From contig NZ_WMID02000006.1 in assembly GCF_009711165.2 (NCBI RefSeq), forward strand, positions 62,001 through 126,000: DNA of 64,000 bases, written 5' to 3'. The notes under the pieces are model-generated. The model did no database searches, was not told the origin of the DNA, and was given only the letters and a program-made list of their open reading frames with translations. Position numbers and translations under genes: made by a program. This DNA comes from Flavobacterium sp. MC2016-06 (lineage in GTDB: Bacteria; Bacteroidota; Bacteroidia; Flavobacteriales; Flavobacteriaceae). Positions 36,328 through 46,204 of this stretch are shown piece by piece (position 1 is the first letter of the stretch; each line of letters begins with the position of its first letter).

Positions 36328-37985
36328 TTTCTTCTGAGTTTTTTTAAATATTTTTCAATGGCTTCTTTATCAGGAACCGTTGTTATTTCTTTGGTTAATG
36401 CTTTTTCAAAGTTTTCTTGAGCAAGCTTATAGTATTTGTTTTGGTAAAAATACAATCCTGCTTTATAATATACAACCCAATAGTCAGGATTTAAAGATTG
36501 GTAATTCTGAATAAATTCTGAAGAGATTTTTGTTTTGTCTTTTAAGTACAAATCGATTTTATCATCTTCAATTCTAAATTTTTGATACTTTAAAAAAGCC
36601 TCTGTTTTTAAAAACGGATCTTTGGCAATATTCAGATTTTCTTCTTCAAATGAAACAATTGAATTTTCTTTTCTGTCTTTAAAAATCGAATCTAAATTAT
36701 AGCACACAAATTCTCCCATTTGATACGGATTTGCCGAAACCCAAACCTGTTTTGCTGTAGGTTTAAAAATAATTCCGTGATGCGCCATTAATTGGTTGAG
36801 TGCTTTTTCGTTTCCGTAACCCAAAGCAATATTTTGTAAACCGTCTTTATTTCTAAGAATTTCCGAAGCAATTTTAGGATTGATTTTAGGATTTTCAGTC
36901 AAAAGTTCCTGCATTCTTTCCAAACGATATTCAGAATGGCTGTTGGCAATCTGTGATAGATTTCGTTCATCATCTTTAAAAGCGTCACCTTGAAAATGAT
37001 TTGAACAAATTAATTGATTGGTATTTGGAACATCGTAAACGTCCATTTTTTCTGGAGAAACCTCAATCAAAATAGCTTTATTATCGTGAGCACTTCCTAC
37101 CATTATAGATTCAGAAACAAAAACTTTTCTTTTTTTGGCAATGGCAATTGCTTCATCAATATTTTTGGCATATTGTAAAATTTCCCGCGTCAAAATCGAA
37201 ATCGGAGTTTTGGCACTCAGCGGAATTTCAGATTTAGAAGCATTTATTGTAACCGTTAAACCTTCCAGATTCATTCCAGAAACGGCACCAATCATGCCGG
37301 CCCAAGTCACCATCATAAACGGATGTCCTTCTTTTGGATTTATAAACGCAATGATTTTATTTTCCGCGAAAGCGTCATTCACATAAAAATCAAAATTACG
37401 TCCGAGAATTAAATTTCCATCTTCAGATTTTTCACCCCAAGCCGCAAAAGACGAACAGCCCACTAAAGCTAAATCTTGCAATGCATGACCAATATCGTGC
37501 GCAGCATGCAGGTACAAACTTCTTTGATATTGTGGTGCAATATTGTCAAACTCGTGCGTAGTATATTGCGAAACACCATAAATTTCTGATTGGTATTCTT
37601 CGGGAACATTCAGATACAATTTGCGATTGTACCATTTTAAAAATTGGCGAAGAATTTTCTGTTCAAATCTTGAAGGAACAATAGTTGCAATTTTAGAGAA
37701 AAAAATCTGCTGCTGTTTCTTCAAAAGCGAATCTGTCAGTGCGCCTGTCGTAAGACCAATTTCCAATGGATCGCCTTCGACATATAATTCCCAAATACCT
37801 TGTTTATTTTTTAAAAGAGAATTTTTTCCAGAAACAAAAACACTGTCAGATATTTTGGTGACAACTGGTTTTGCCGTATTATAAGGAGCAACATCTGGCA
37901 CATGATGTTTTGATTTTGATGTACCGCAAGAAACCAGCAGCAATAAGAAACTGAGAAATAAAAAGTATGTAAATCGATTTCTCAT
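36324..37985 (-). CDS. C45-like Ntn-hydrolase lipoprotein with TPR tail
   Basis: The 553-residue protein has a lipoprotein signal (LLLLVSC, Cys20). Residues ~60-440 resemble acyl-CoA:6-aminopenicillanate acyltransferase (family C45): the nucleophile is Cys177 in VGCSSFAAWGE, followed by GRNFDFY and later GMNLEGLTVTINA. The internal Gly-Cys bond fits autocatalytic cleavage in Ntn hydrolases, but most of the N-terminal part precedes it here. The C-terminus has TPR-like helices. It may form or cut an amide or ester on a lipid at the outer membrane, possibly on flexirubin. The function is inferred from context. Confidence 0.78.
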   Translation of the reverse strand: MRNRFTYFLFLSFLLLLVSCGTSKSKHHVPDVAPYNTAKPVVTKISDSVFVSGKNSLLKNKQGIWELYVEGDPLEIGLTTGALTDSLLKKQQQIFFSKIATIVPSRFEQKILRQFLKWYNRKLYLNVPEEYQSEIYGVSQYTTHEFDNIAPQYQRSLYLHAAHDIGHALQDLALVGCSSFAAWGEKSEDGNLILGRNFDFYVNDAFAENKIIAFINPKEGHPFMMVTWAGMIGAVSGMNLEGLTVTINASKSEIPLSAKTPISILTREILQYAKNIDEAIAIAKKRKVFVSESIMVGSAHDNKAILIEVSPEKMDVYDVPNTNQLICSNHFQGDAFKDDERNLSQIANSHSEYRLERMQELLTENPKINPKIASEILRNKDGLQNIALGYGNEKALNQLMAHHGIIFKPTAKQVWVSANPYQMGEFVCYNLDSIFKDRKENSIVSFEEENLNIAKDPFLKTEAFLKYQKFRIEDDKIDLYLKDKTKISSEFIQNYQSLNPDYWVVYYKAGLYFYQNKYYKLAQENFEKALTKEITTVPDKEAIEKYLKKLRRK

Positions 37986-37990
37986 TATTT

Positions 37991-39508
37991 TTATTCAGAT
38001 GCTTGATTGATTTTAGTCAATAAATATTCCTTTCCAACAATTTCAGAGCAAGTTACAACAGCTCCAATCGTTACACCCAAAACGCCGTGCATACTAATGC
38101 TTTGACCTGTAAGATATAAATTATCTAATTTAGTTTTTGTTGGAATAAAAGTTTTCATCGGGTTGTTAGAATCTTTTACATATCCGTACATATTACCGCG
38201 GTCACCGCCAATATAATCGCGATAAGAGAGTGGCGTAGAAGTATGAATTGATTTTATACAGTCACTTATTCCAGGAAATTTAAGCGCAATAGCAGCCAAA
38301 AATTTTGCTGTTTTTCGTGCTTTAAATTCGTCATAACTTTCACCGCGGTCGTTTTCTTCCACCGTCGTATTAAAAGTGTCAGCCCAAGGCTGGACATCTT
38401 CATATTTCATGTAAGTAATAAAAGTCATTCCTTCGGCCCATTCTTCTTGCTTTTTAGAAGCATTCATTGAAGCCATAAAAGCTTTGGGCCACGAATTTTC
38501 ATCGTAATCATGAGCCGTCCAAACCTCATTACTATTTTTAAAATGATAATGATTATGGTTGATATATTTAAAAGTCTGCGGTTTAAAAACAATGTAAAGA
38601 CTAAAGGCCGAAATTACACCTTCGAGACTTTGAACACGTTTGTAAAATGACTTTCTAAAATTTTCTTCACCCGCCATTTTCAGCGTCGTTTTTAATTCGA
38701 TATTCGAAATAAAATGTAAGCCAGAAACCTGAGTTCCGTCTTTTATGTCTGCCGAAACTACTTTGTTGTTTTCGATATTTAAACCAGAAACCTCTTTGTA
38801 TTTATAAAATTCGCCGCCGTATTTTTTAAGCTGTTTCAGCAGTTGTTTTGTAATCTGGCTTCCTCCGTTTATGCAGCGCCAAGAACTCTGAATGTACGAG
38901 TTTACCGAAAGGGCATGAACATAAAAAGGAGATCTGTCGGCAATTCCTGCATACAAAAAATTAGTGCCTGCCAATACTGCTTTTAATTTTTCATTTGAAG
39001 TAAAAGAATCAATGGTGTCTTTTGCATTAAGAGATAAAATCTCAGTGTCGTATTTGCCTTCTGCGTTTAAATTATACAGCGGAAAAGAGTTGCAGATCGT
39101 TTTTATTTCATCACAATAATGTTCCAGATTTTTCTTTTCTTCAGGAAAAAATTGAGTGAGTTGATCGATGAAATTTTCATAACCCTGTGCATGCGGATAT
39201 TCATTTTCATCATCTTCAAAAGAAATCATGTCAAAACCATTTTCATCTAATTTTTTTAGATTCAAATGATCCATAACGCCTAAATATTTAAAATATTGAT
39301 ACAGATTCTGCCCTTCGCTCAAACCTCCGATGTAATGAATACCAGTATCAAAAATAGTTTTATCACGCACAAAAGTCTGCAGATTTCCTCCAAACTGATT
39401 GTTTTTTTCGAGCACACAAACGCTATAGCCTTCTTTAGCTAGAATAATAGCCGAAACCAATCCGCCTAAACCGCTGCCAATAATTACTACATCGTATTGT
39501 TCTTTCAT
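37991..39508 (-). CDS. FAD-dependent phytoene-desaturase-like oxidoreductase
   Basis: The 505-residue protein starts with a dinucleotide-binding motif (VIIGSGLGGLVSAIIL, then VLEKNNQFGGN) and has the C-terminal FAD segment LYLTGQSISMHGVLGVTIGA. This is the carotenoid isomerase/desaturase group. In the pigment cluster it may oxidise or isomerise the polyene. A second enzyme of the same kind is at 62198. It is two bases from the exporter gene upstream and six from the C45-like gene downstream. Confidence 0.85.
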   Translation of the reverse strand: MKEQYDVVIIGSGLGGLVSAIILAKEGYSVCVLEKNNQFGGNLQTFVRDKTIFDTGIHYIGGLSEGQNLYQYFKYLGVMDHLNLKKLDENGFDMISFEDDENEYPHAQGYENFIDQLTQFFPEEKKNLEHYCDEIKTICNSFPLYNLNAEGKYDTEILSLNAKDTIDSFTSNEKLKAVLAGTNFLYAGIADRSPFYVHALSVNSYIQSSWRCINGGSQITKQLLKQLKKYGGEFYKYKEVSGLNIENNKVVSADIKDGTQVSGLHFISNIELKTTLKMAGEENFRKSFYKRVQSLEGVISAFSLYIVFKPQTFKYINHNHYHFKNSNEVWTAHDYDENSWPKAFMASMNASKKQEEWAEGMTFITYMKYEDVQPWADTFNTTVEENDRGESYDEFKARKTAKFLAAIALKFPGISDCIKSIHTSTPLSYRDYIGGDRGNMYGYVKDSNNPMKTFIPTKTKLDNLYLTGQSISMHGVLGVTIGAVVTCSEIVGKEYLLTKINQASE

Positions 39509-39509
39509 T

Positions 39510-42500
39510 TTATTTTTTCTTAAAAACGTGTAATGCGTTTTCTTCTAACGTACATTCAAAACCAAAATTGCTCAAAATATCTTTTAAATCCGAACTATCG
39601 ATTAGAATAATTAATGACGTTGCGGCAATAACTTTTTCAATCTCATTTTTATAAGTTGAATCAGAAATTAAAACAGCATCATATTGATTTTGAAATACAG
39701 TTTCGAGATCATCAAAATAAGATATTTTTCTTTTTGTAACAATATAATTGGTTTTAGCAACCGCTGTTTTTTCTTCGTCAAAATTATAAGAAGCTATTTT
39801 TCGCTGTGGTTCCTGCAATGCCAAAAGAACATCGAGTTGTCCGTAATCATTTCCTAAATGCAATATTCTGGCTTTCGCCGAAAGTTGTTTGTTCAGCGTA
39901 TAATAGGTTTCTAAATGTGTTTTTAGATTGTTTTTGACACTATGTGTGATTTCAATTTCTTTGTAATCATAACTGTGCAGGAGCATTTTTTTGAAATACT
40001 CTGGTCCTTCTAATTCTTGACGAATTTTACTAAATTCATCTTTAAAGAAAGCGCCAATTTGTTTGGTTCTTTCGGTATAATTTTCTCCAAAAGAAAGATT
40101 TTCGGGTGTAATTCTTTCTAAAATAGAAACCGTAATTGAGGTATCGTGAATTACAAAATCACCTTTCGGAATGGCTTCTGATGCACCATGAATTAAAATA
40201 GGAAGTATGTCTAAATTAAATTTTTCGGCAAGATAAAAAGCACCTTTATGAAAACGTTTAATCTGATTACTTTCTGAACGTGTTCCTTCTGGAAATATAA
40301 TCAACGAATATCCTTCTTTTACCTTTTGATGTAAAAGATCGACACCGCCTTCAAGTCCTTCTGAAACGGGATAAAAACCTGCTTTTCTAACCGTAGCACC
40401 AAAAATAGGAGAGTTGTAAACCCAGTCATTTACCAAAAAGATAATTTTTGGACTCAGCATTCCTATTGACAATATGTCTAAAAAAGAAGAATGATTGGCA
40501 ATAATAATGGCTGGTTTTTCAAAATCTTCATTAAAGTTATTAATGACTTTTTTATGAATAAACGGATTGGAATACAAAACGGATTTCATGAATTTTGAAA
40601 TCGCATATCGAAATCCTTTCATTTTTGTTTCTTCTTTAATAGGAAGAATCGGCATGATAATTAAACTGAAAAGGGACATTAAAATACCGCCGAGACCATA
40701 ATAGGCAAACGACAAAATACCGTGTAAAAAAGTACGTAACGCAAATGGAGCATTTCCTTTTTTTGAACGATTTGAAATGAACAATTTAAATAAAATCGGA
40801 TAGAAAATAAACGTAATAATAAGTGCGGCAAAAACTCCAATTAAGGAAACAGACGAAATAGATCGAAGTGCTGGATGCTCTGCAAAAATCATCGCTCCAA
40901 TTCCTAAAATGGTGGTAATTACGGCTAGAATAATTGACGTTCTGTAAATCGCAATTTCGTTTTTTCCGTTTGTATATTCTTTTTGTAAAGCACTTGTCAT
41001 GAAAATACTAAAATCGACGCCATGCCCAAAAATAAGCGTGCAGACAATCATGCTGAAAATATTCATTTGAATGCCAAAAATGCCCATAATTCCAGCGGTT
41101 ACAATTCCCGTTAAAGCAATCGGAATACAGCTTACAATGACTAATTCGATACGTCTAAAAAAGAAAAATAAGATCAAGATTACAGCAACAAAAGAATAAT
41201 TTACAAGCGAATTAAAATCGGTTTTCAACGTGCTGAAAAACGTTTCATTCATTTGCTGACGGTCAATTGCAATTAGATTGTTTTTGGCTGAAGCCGATTT
41301 TACAAAAGCGTCACGTTGTTTTGGAGCAACTTTTACTAAGGTTGAAATCGTAAAGAAACCGTCTTTCTCCGTTACAAATTCATGTAATTGTAATGCTTGA
41401 ATTTTTAAATAATCAGCAGCTGAAATTGGTTTAAAATCAAAATTTAAATGTTCAAAAAATGCGGTGTAAGTTGTGGGTTTAAATCCGAGTTTTGAACCTT
41501 CTGAAATCAATTCAGATTGTAAAAACTGTTTTTTCTCTGCATTCCAAAACGAATTCCATTTGGCAATTTTCTGCTGCTGTTCTTTTTGCGAAAGCATAAT
41601 GCCGCCAACGGAACTAAAATTTAATATTTTCTGTTGTTGTTTTTCTTTTGATAAATCGGCAAAAAGCTTGCTGTTGTTTTGCAGCACTTCTTCCATACTT
41701 TTTCCGTACGAAGCCAGATAAATAGTTTTTGAAGTTAAACTTGTGCTTTCTTCGAGATCTTTTTCGGCTGCTTTTATTTCTTTAGGAACAAAATTCAATT
41801 GAGATAAATCGTTGTTGAAACCAACATTATTATACGTAAAACAGCAGACAATTGTAATCAGGACACAAAGACCAATCAAGATTTTATTATTGTGAAAGGA
41901 GAAATGTGCCAGTTTATCGATCGCATTTTTTTTATGTTCTTCGGGATTGTCTTTTGGGTGGTATAAATGCGGGACAATTAAAAGCGAGAAAAATGCGGAA
42001 GCCATAACAATAACGGCTGCAAAAATTCCTAAATCATTCAGCGCATCCGATTTTACAAAAAGCAGACACAAAAAGGCAACTGCCGTTGTAGAACTGCTCA
42101 TAATAACTGGCATTGTAATGTCTTTGTACAAGGTTTTTACATCGCTGTTATGCTTATAATGCGTAAGGATATGAATAGAATAATCGATCGTGATTCCTAA
42201 TAAAATAGAACCGATTCCGAGTGAAATCGCAGAGATTTGTTCTTTTACAAAATATAAAAAAGCAACCGCAAATAAAGCACCAAAAACTGTAGGAAGAAAG
42301 ATTATAAACGGAATTAAAATTTTGCGGTAAAACAAAATCAAAATCAGCATCAGCGTAAACATTGCAATAGAAGTTGTCAGGATAATATCGCTCTTAATCT
42401 GGTTGGCATTGGCAACTGCAATTAAAGCAGAACCAAAATAACTAATTGAAGTTTTACCTTTAAAATGAGTATTTAAATTTTCTTGAATTGATTTAAGTTT

Positions 42501-43190
42501 CGACGCAAAAATGGTGTTTTTTTCGGTTTCGCTCGACGGAAGATTTGAGGTAATAAAAAGCAATAATTTTTTTTTGTCTTTCGTCATCACAAAACCATTG
42601 TCCAATGTAAAATCGTCACCAATATTTAACTGCTGTAATTTTTTTAAAGCGATAAACGAAATCCCAAACGGATCTTGCTGAATAAAATCTTTGGTAATAA
42701 ATCCAGAAGGCGAAATAATCGATTTGTAATTTCCTTGTACTGTTGATGCAATGCTGTCTTTTTGAAGTTTATTTTGAATCGCAGTATAATCTTTATTTTC
42801 TAGAAAAAGAGGCAGATTATTGTACACAAAATCTATTGTTTCCTGAATATTTTCTTCGTCTATTTTTCCTTGAATTCCAGTTATATAAGGTTTGCAGGAT
42901 TTAGAAACACTGTCTGTAAAAGCAGTTGCCATTTCTTTTAAATCTTCTGCTGAACCTTTTTTGTCAAGTTTGAAAATGACCGTTGTTTTATCGGCAAAAT
43001 TAAGTTGTTTTAAAACTTTTGCCGTAACATCAGACTTCTCGTTTGTTGGAATAAGTTTGGTAATGTCTTCTTCAAACTTAAGCTGCGAAGCAAAAAAGCC
43101 AAACATAAAAAGCATCGCAGCTGCCAAGAAAACCGACAAAGTTTTTCTTCGGTTTACAAATAAATGAATGGCGTAAAAATAGTGATGCAT
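39510..43190 (-). CDS. MMPL/RND exporter fused to PlsC acyltransferase and a methyltransferase-like domain
   Basis: This 1226-residue protein has three parts. Residues 1-~805 are an RND/MMPL exporter with two sets of helices (about 15-35, 265-410, 435-455, 660-805) and two periplasmic domains; GITIDYSIHILTHY and FGHGVDFSIFM are the paired charged motifs. Residues ~860-1060 are a PlsC-type acyltransferase with NHSSFLD (899-905) and FPEGTRS (966-972). Residues ~1085-1226 look like a degenerate Rossmann methyltransferase (ARILHLGNDYGQLDVLLAL). It probably exports and may acylate the pigment lipid. In other aryl polyene clusters these functions are usually separate genes. Confidence 0.85.
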   Translation of the reverse strand: MHHYFYAIHLFVNRRKTLSVFLAAAMLFMFGFFASQLKFEEDITKLIPTNEKSDVTAKVLKQLNFADKTTVIFKLDKKGSAEDLKEMATAFTDSVSKSCKPYITGIQGKIDEENIQETIDFVYNNLPLFLENKDYTAIQNKLQKDSIASTVQGNYKSIISPSGFITKDFIQQDPFGISFIALKKLQQLNIGDDFTLDNGFVMTKDKKKLLLFITSNLPSSETEKNTIFASKLKSIQENLNTHFKGKTSISYFGSALIAVANANQIKSDIILTTSIAMFTLMLILILFYRKILIPFIIFLPTVFGALFAVAFLYFVKEQISAISLGIGSILLGITIDYSIHILTHYKHNSDVKTLYKDITMPVIMSSSTTAVAFLCLLFVKSDALNDLGIFAAVIVMASAFFSLLIVPHLYHPKDNPEEHKKNAIDKLAHFSFHNNKILIGLCVLITIVCCFTYNNVGFNNDLSQLNFVPKEIKAAEKDLEESTSLTSKTIYLASYGKSMEEVLQNNSKLFADLSKEKQQQKILNFSSVGGIMLSQKEQQQKIAKWNSFWNAEKKQFLQSELISEGSKLGFKPTTYTAFFEHLNFDFKPISAADYLKIQALQLHEFVTEKDGFFTISTLVKVAPKQRDAFVKSASAKNNLIAIDRQQMNETFFSTLKTDFNSLVNYSFVAVILILFFFFRRIELVIVSCIPIALTGIVTAGIMGIFGIQMNIFSMIVCTLIFGHGVDFSIFMTSALQKEYTNGKNEIAIYRTSIILAVITTILGIGAMIFAEHPALRSISSVSLIGVFAALIITFIFYPILFKLFISNRSKKGNAPFALRTFLHGILSFAYYGLGGILMSLFSLIIMPILPIKEETKMKGFRYAISKFMKSVLYSNPFIHKKVINNFNEDFEKPAIIIANHSSFLDILSIGMLSPKIIFLVNDWVYNSPIFGATVRKAGFYPVSEGLEGGVDLLHQKVKEGYSLIIFPEGTRSESNQIKRFHKGAFYLAEKFNLDILPILIHGASEAIPKGDFVIHDTSITVSILERITPENLSFGENYTERTKQIGAFFKDEFSKIRQELEGPEYFKKMLLHSYDYKEIEITHSVKNNLKTHLETYYTLNKQLSAKARILHLGNDYGQLDVLLALQEPQRKIASYNFDEEKTAVAKTNYIVTKRKISYFDDLETVFQNQYDAVLISDSTYKNEIEKVIAATSLIILIDSSDLKDILSNFGFECTLEENALHVFKKK

Positions 43191-43520
43191 AATTTTATTT
43201 TATTGTTTTTTGCGACAGATTAATTTTTTTCTGCCACAGATTAAAAGGATTAAAAAGGATTTTTTTTCGCCACGAATTACACTAATTTCCACAAATTAAT
43301 TCGTGAGAATTAGTGTAATTCGTGGCAAATGACACCGATTTTTAAATCCATTTAATCCTTTTAATCTGTGGCAAAATTTTTCTCAATTTTTATTTTCGAG
43401 TTGAAAGCCTATTTTTCCGCCACGAATTTCCCGAATTTCCGCAAATTAATTCGTGAGAATTAGTGTAATTCGTGGCGAAAAAAAATCCATTTAATCCTTT
43501 AATCTGTGGCAAAACTTTAC
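43191..43520. repeat. 330-base gap of nested inverted repeats
   Basis: No gene is visible. A perfect 22-bp pair (43233-43254 with 43351-43372, GCCACAGATTAAAAGGATTAAA) encloses a perfect 19-bp pair (43269-43287 with 43308-43326, GCCACGAATTACACTAATT). A partial second copy follows: GCCACGAATT at 43419-43428, its long partner at 43458-43476, and a half of the outer repeat at 43484-43510. A segment of about 35 bases is repeated directly at a distance of 150. The element splits the flexirubin run between the exporter and the glycosyltransferase genes. Confidence 0.85.
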
Positions 43521-44705
43521 TTATAGATTTGTTTTATTTTTTGAGCTGAAAGCGGTTAAAAGCAAATAACTGATACAACCAACTGACAGCGCCAAAACGG
43601 ATGCTAAAATAAGACTTCCTACGATATATTGCGTTGCATTTTTCTGAATATCGTCTAATGTAACCGAACTGTCTAAAACTAAAGGAACATCATTAGAAAC
43701 AAAATAACTTCCCATTTTTAAGGAACCATAAATTACAAATGGAATAAAGGGTGGAAAACTAACATTGGAAGACAAATAAGCAATGACTTTATTAAGCTTA
43801 AAAACGGCTGCAAAAAAGAAAAGCAGCACGGTTTGAAATCCCCAAAAAGGCGAAATTCCGATAAAAATCCCCAATGCAATTGCAGCTGATTTTTTAAAAT
43901 TAGAATCGCTGCTTTCTAAAATATCTTCGAGAAAGAATTTTTTAAAACCTTTTTTTTTTGCTTTTCTAAAGAAGTCTCTCGGCTTTATATACAAAAGAGC
44001 ATTGATTACCAAAACCGTATTTAGAATACTAATTCGGGTGAAATCTTTGAATGGACGAAAATGCGAAACCCGTTCTTCTGGATCATACAAAACCTGAATT
44101 GGAATGTTTTTTACAACAATTCCTTTCCATGCTGAACGCACAATAACTTCAATTTCAAACTCAAATTTATTGGTGTAATATTGCTTTGGAATGAGTTTTA
44201 ACGGATATAATCTAAAACCGGATTGTGTATCGTCTAGTTGAATTCCCGTTTCAAACTTAAACCAAAAATTAGAAAATTTGTTTCCAAAGCTGCTTTTCTT
44301 TGGCACATTTTCCTGCGTCATATTTCGGCTTCCAATCAATAAAGAATTGGGCTCTTTTTGAATTTCGGCAATAAAACTCGGAATATCGGCAGCAAAATGC
44401 TGACCGTCAGAATCGATCGTAATAGCATATTCGAAATTCATTTCGATGGCTTTTTTAAAACCGTTTCGCAATGCAATTCCTTTTCCTGAATTTTTAGCGT
44501 GATGAATTTGAGTTAACTGTTCGTATTGTTTTAAAATCTGGCTTGTTTCATCGGTCGAGCCATCATTAACGATAATGATATTGTGAGTGAAATCTAAAAT
44601 AGAATCCAGCACTTTTTTTAATGTTTTGTGATTGTTGTACGTGGGAACAATTACACAAAAATTAGTAGTGTGAAGGAGTTCTTGTTGAGGTATTGTAGGT
44701 TTCAT
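43521..44705 (-). CDS. family 2 glycosyltransferase with C-terminal DUF2062 membrane domain
   Basis: The 394-residue protein has a GT-A glycosyltransferase domain (residues ~15-240) with CVIVPTYNNHKTL, IIIVNDGSTDETS, KNSGKGIALRNGF and the DSDGQH metal-binding motif. Residues ~265-390 are a DUF2062 membrane module (AIALGIFIGISPFWGFQTVLL). Dolichyl-phosphate-type glycosyltransferases look similar, but the cluster context suggests transfer of a sugar or sugar-phosphate connected with pigment or envelope lipids. Such fusions are regular members of flexirubin-type clusters as far as I recall. Confidence 0.85.
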   Translation of the reverse strand: MKPTIPQQELLHTTNFCVIVPTYNNHKTLKKVLDSILDFTHNIIIVNDGSTDETSQILKQYEQLTQIHHAKNSGKGIALRNGFKKAIEMNFEYAITIDSDGQHFAADIPSFIAEIQKEPNSLLIGSRNMTQENVPKKSSFGNKFSNFWFKFETGIQLDDTQSGFRLYPLKLIPKQYYTNKFEFEIEVIVRSAWKGIVVKNIPIQVLYDPEERVSHFRPFKDFTRISILNTVLVINALLYIKPRDFFRKAKKKGFKKFFLEDILESSDSNFKKSAAIALGIFIGISPFWGFQTVLLFFFAAVFKLNKVIAYLSSNVSFPPFIPFVIYGSLKMGSYFVSNDVPLVLDSSVTLDDIQKNATQYIVGSLILASVLALSVGCISYLLLTAFSSKNKTNL

Positions 44706-44723
44706 TAGAATTATTTTCTTTGT

Positions 44724-45209
44724 CTACTTAACAAATTGTTTCTCTTTTGTATCGAAACTTTTAGATTGTAAAACAAAGTCTTTTAGGTATTCTTTCAACA
44801 CAGCATTCTGCTCGGAATAATGTGCTGTAATGTATTTTTTATCTTCTTTTATATTTTTTTTGTAACCGGTAATTCCCGGTACATTTTCTTGAATACTCAA
44901 GCGGATCATTCTAATTTCTATATTATTAGGTTCGCTTGCAATTGTCGATTCAAGAAGCTTTGCGCCTTCTTTAAAACGATCAATTTTTTCGCCTAATTTT
45001 TTCTCAAATTTAGAATCTAATAAAATCGAAGCCGCTTTGTAAGCCACTAAGATTTTCTCATCGGTATTGGAAACACCCGAAAGTTTTGCTACAAAATCTT
45101 TCGCATTGGTTTCAGATTTAGAAACGTCAGTATACATTTTACGAATGGACGCCAAGTCTGGAGCGCTCGCAAAACTGACCCACAATAGTAATGTCAATAA
45201 TAGTTTCAT
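44724..45209 (-). CDS. small secreted protein in the flexirubin cluster
   Basis: The 161-residue protein has a signal peptide (MKLLLTLLLWVSFASA) and a helical mature part with no motif I recognise. It lies between the hotdog dehydratase and glycosyltransferase genes, two bases after the former. It is likely periplasmic. Its conservation in similar clusters would be the best clue to its job. Confidence 0.7.
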   Translation of the reverse strand: MKLLLTLLLWVSFASAPDLASIRKMYTDVSKSETNAKDFVAKLSGVSNTDEKILVAYKAASILLDSKFEKKLGEKIDRFKEGAKLLESTIASEPNNIEIRMIRLSIQENVPGITGYKKNIKEDKKYITAHYSEQNAVLKEYLKDFVLQSKSFDTKEKQFVK

Positions 45210-45211
45210 AA

Positions 45212-45583
45212 TTATATTTTTTTATACACGTTGCTCAATTTCAGTGCAACAGTGTCGTTAAAGTAAGTCGTGTTTTTCACTTTTACCAAATCATCTTCAG
45301 TCGTTACAATTTCGAGTTCTAAACGAAGTTCTGGTGTAACTTCTGGGTTAATAAGCGCCATAAATTTGACATTGGCAAGCGTCTGAATAATCAATGAAGA
45401 TTTTGTTACAGCCTCTGTCAATTCTTTAATAATCTGAATCATGCAAACGCCCGGCATAATCGGATTTCCTGGAAAATGACCTTTAAAAACGTCATGTTTC
45501 TCATTTACTAAAATTGTAAAATTATATTTAGAATCGGATACTTTTTCTTCCGATAGTATTTTGTAAAAATCTTGTAAAACCAT
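45212..45583 (-). CDS. hotdog-fold 3-hydroxyacyl-ACP dehydratase-like protein
   Basis: The 123-residue protein has the FabZ-like core GHFPGNPIMPGVCMIQIIKEL, with His in HFPGNPIMPG at the catalytic position, and a single hotdog domain. It may dehydrate the beta-hydroxyacyl-ACP formed during polyene extension. It follows the outer-membrane barrel genes by five bases. Two further hotdog proteins are at 59197 and 59670. Confidence 0.8.
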   Translation of the reverse strand: MVLQDFYKILSEEKVSDSKYNFTILVNEKHDVFKGHFPGNPIMPGVCMIQIIKELTEAVTKSSLIIQTLANVKFMALINPEVTPELRLELEIVTTEDDLVKVKNTTYFNDTVALKLSNVYKKI

Positions 45584-45588
45584 ATTTT

Positions 45589-46203
45589 TTATTTTTTTCC
45601 AAAAGTGTAAGAAACACCAACTTGGAAAGTTAAACTCGGACTATATTGATTCTCATTATAATAGTATCCGTCATTATAACTGCCATAATTATCTGCAAAA
45701 TTTGCTTTAAATCGAGCTTCAATCAAAAGACCAGATGGTAATTTATAACCAACTCCAGATACAAATCCAAGATCAACATCACTGTCTGAATAAGGTAAAT
45801 TTGTATTTAGAACAATATCTATTGTTGGACCAAATTGTACTTGAAAACCAGACGTAAAAGAAAATTTGTTAATCATAGCAACTGACAAATAATCGATGTT
45901 TACATCATAATGCTCAGTAGTATCATAAGCATAACCATCACTGGTATAAAAATATTGAGTTCGTTCTAGATTATTTGCTCCTTGTCTAGTGTACGTGATT
46001 TCAGGCTGAAGCGAATACTTTTTTGTTAGTTTTAATTCGCCCAAAGCACCTAAATAAAAATCAGGTTTAAAATCGCCATGAAAACCAAGGTTAGAAAGAC
46101 CTAATCCAGCTCTTAATCCTGGTCTAAAAGTTACTTGAGCTTGTGTTTTCGTTATTCCAAAGAACGCTAATGCAATAATTGCTAATTGTATTTTTCTCAT
46201 CAT
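45589..46203 (-). CDS. outer-membrane beta-barrel protein (PorT-like), copy 1
   Basis: The 204-residue protein has a signal peptide (cut near TQAQ, residue 22) and alternating strands with the opening VTFRPGLRAGLGLSNLGF and the C-terminal aromatic strand TFQVGVSYTFGKK. It fits an eight-stranded barrel. It is one base from a paralogue with the same layout (46205). A structural or transport role at the outer membrane in pigment placement is possible. Confidence 0.8.
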   Translation of the reverse strand: MMRKIQLAIIALAFFGITKTQAQVTFRPGLRAGLGLSNLGFHGDFKPDFYLGALGELKLTKKYSLQPEITYTRQGANNLERTQYFYTSDGYAYDTTEHYDVNIDYLSVAMINKFSFTSGFQVQFGPTIDIVLNTNLPYSDSDVDLGFVSGVGYKLPSGLLIEARFKANFADNYGSYNDGYYYNENQYSPSLTFQVGVSYTFGKK

Positions 46204-46204
46204 T

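Noticed and set aside
39510..43190. Frameshift fusing separate genes
   Set aside because: The reading frame is open throughout, domains are joined by plausible linkers, and neighbouring gene spacing is normal, so a true fusion is more likely.
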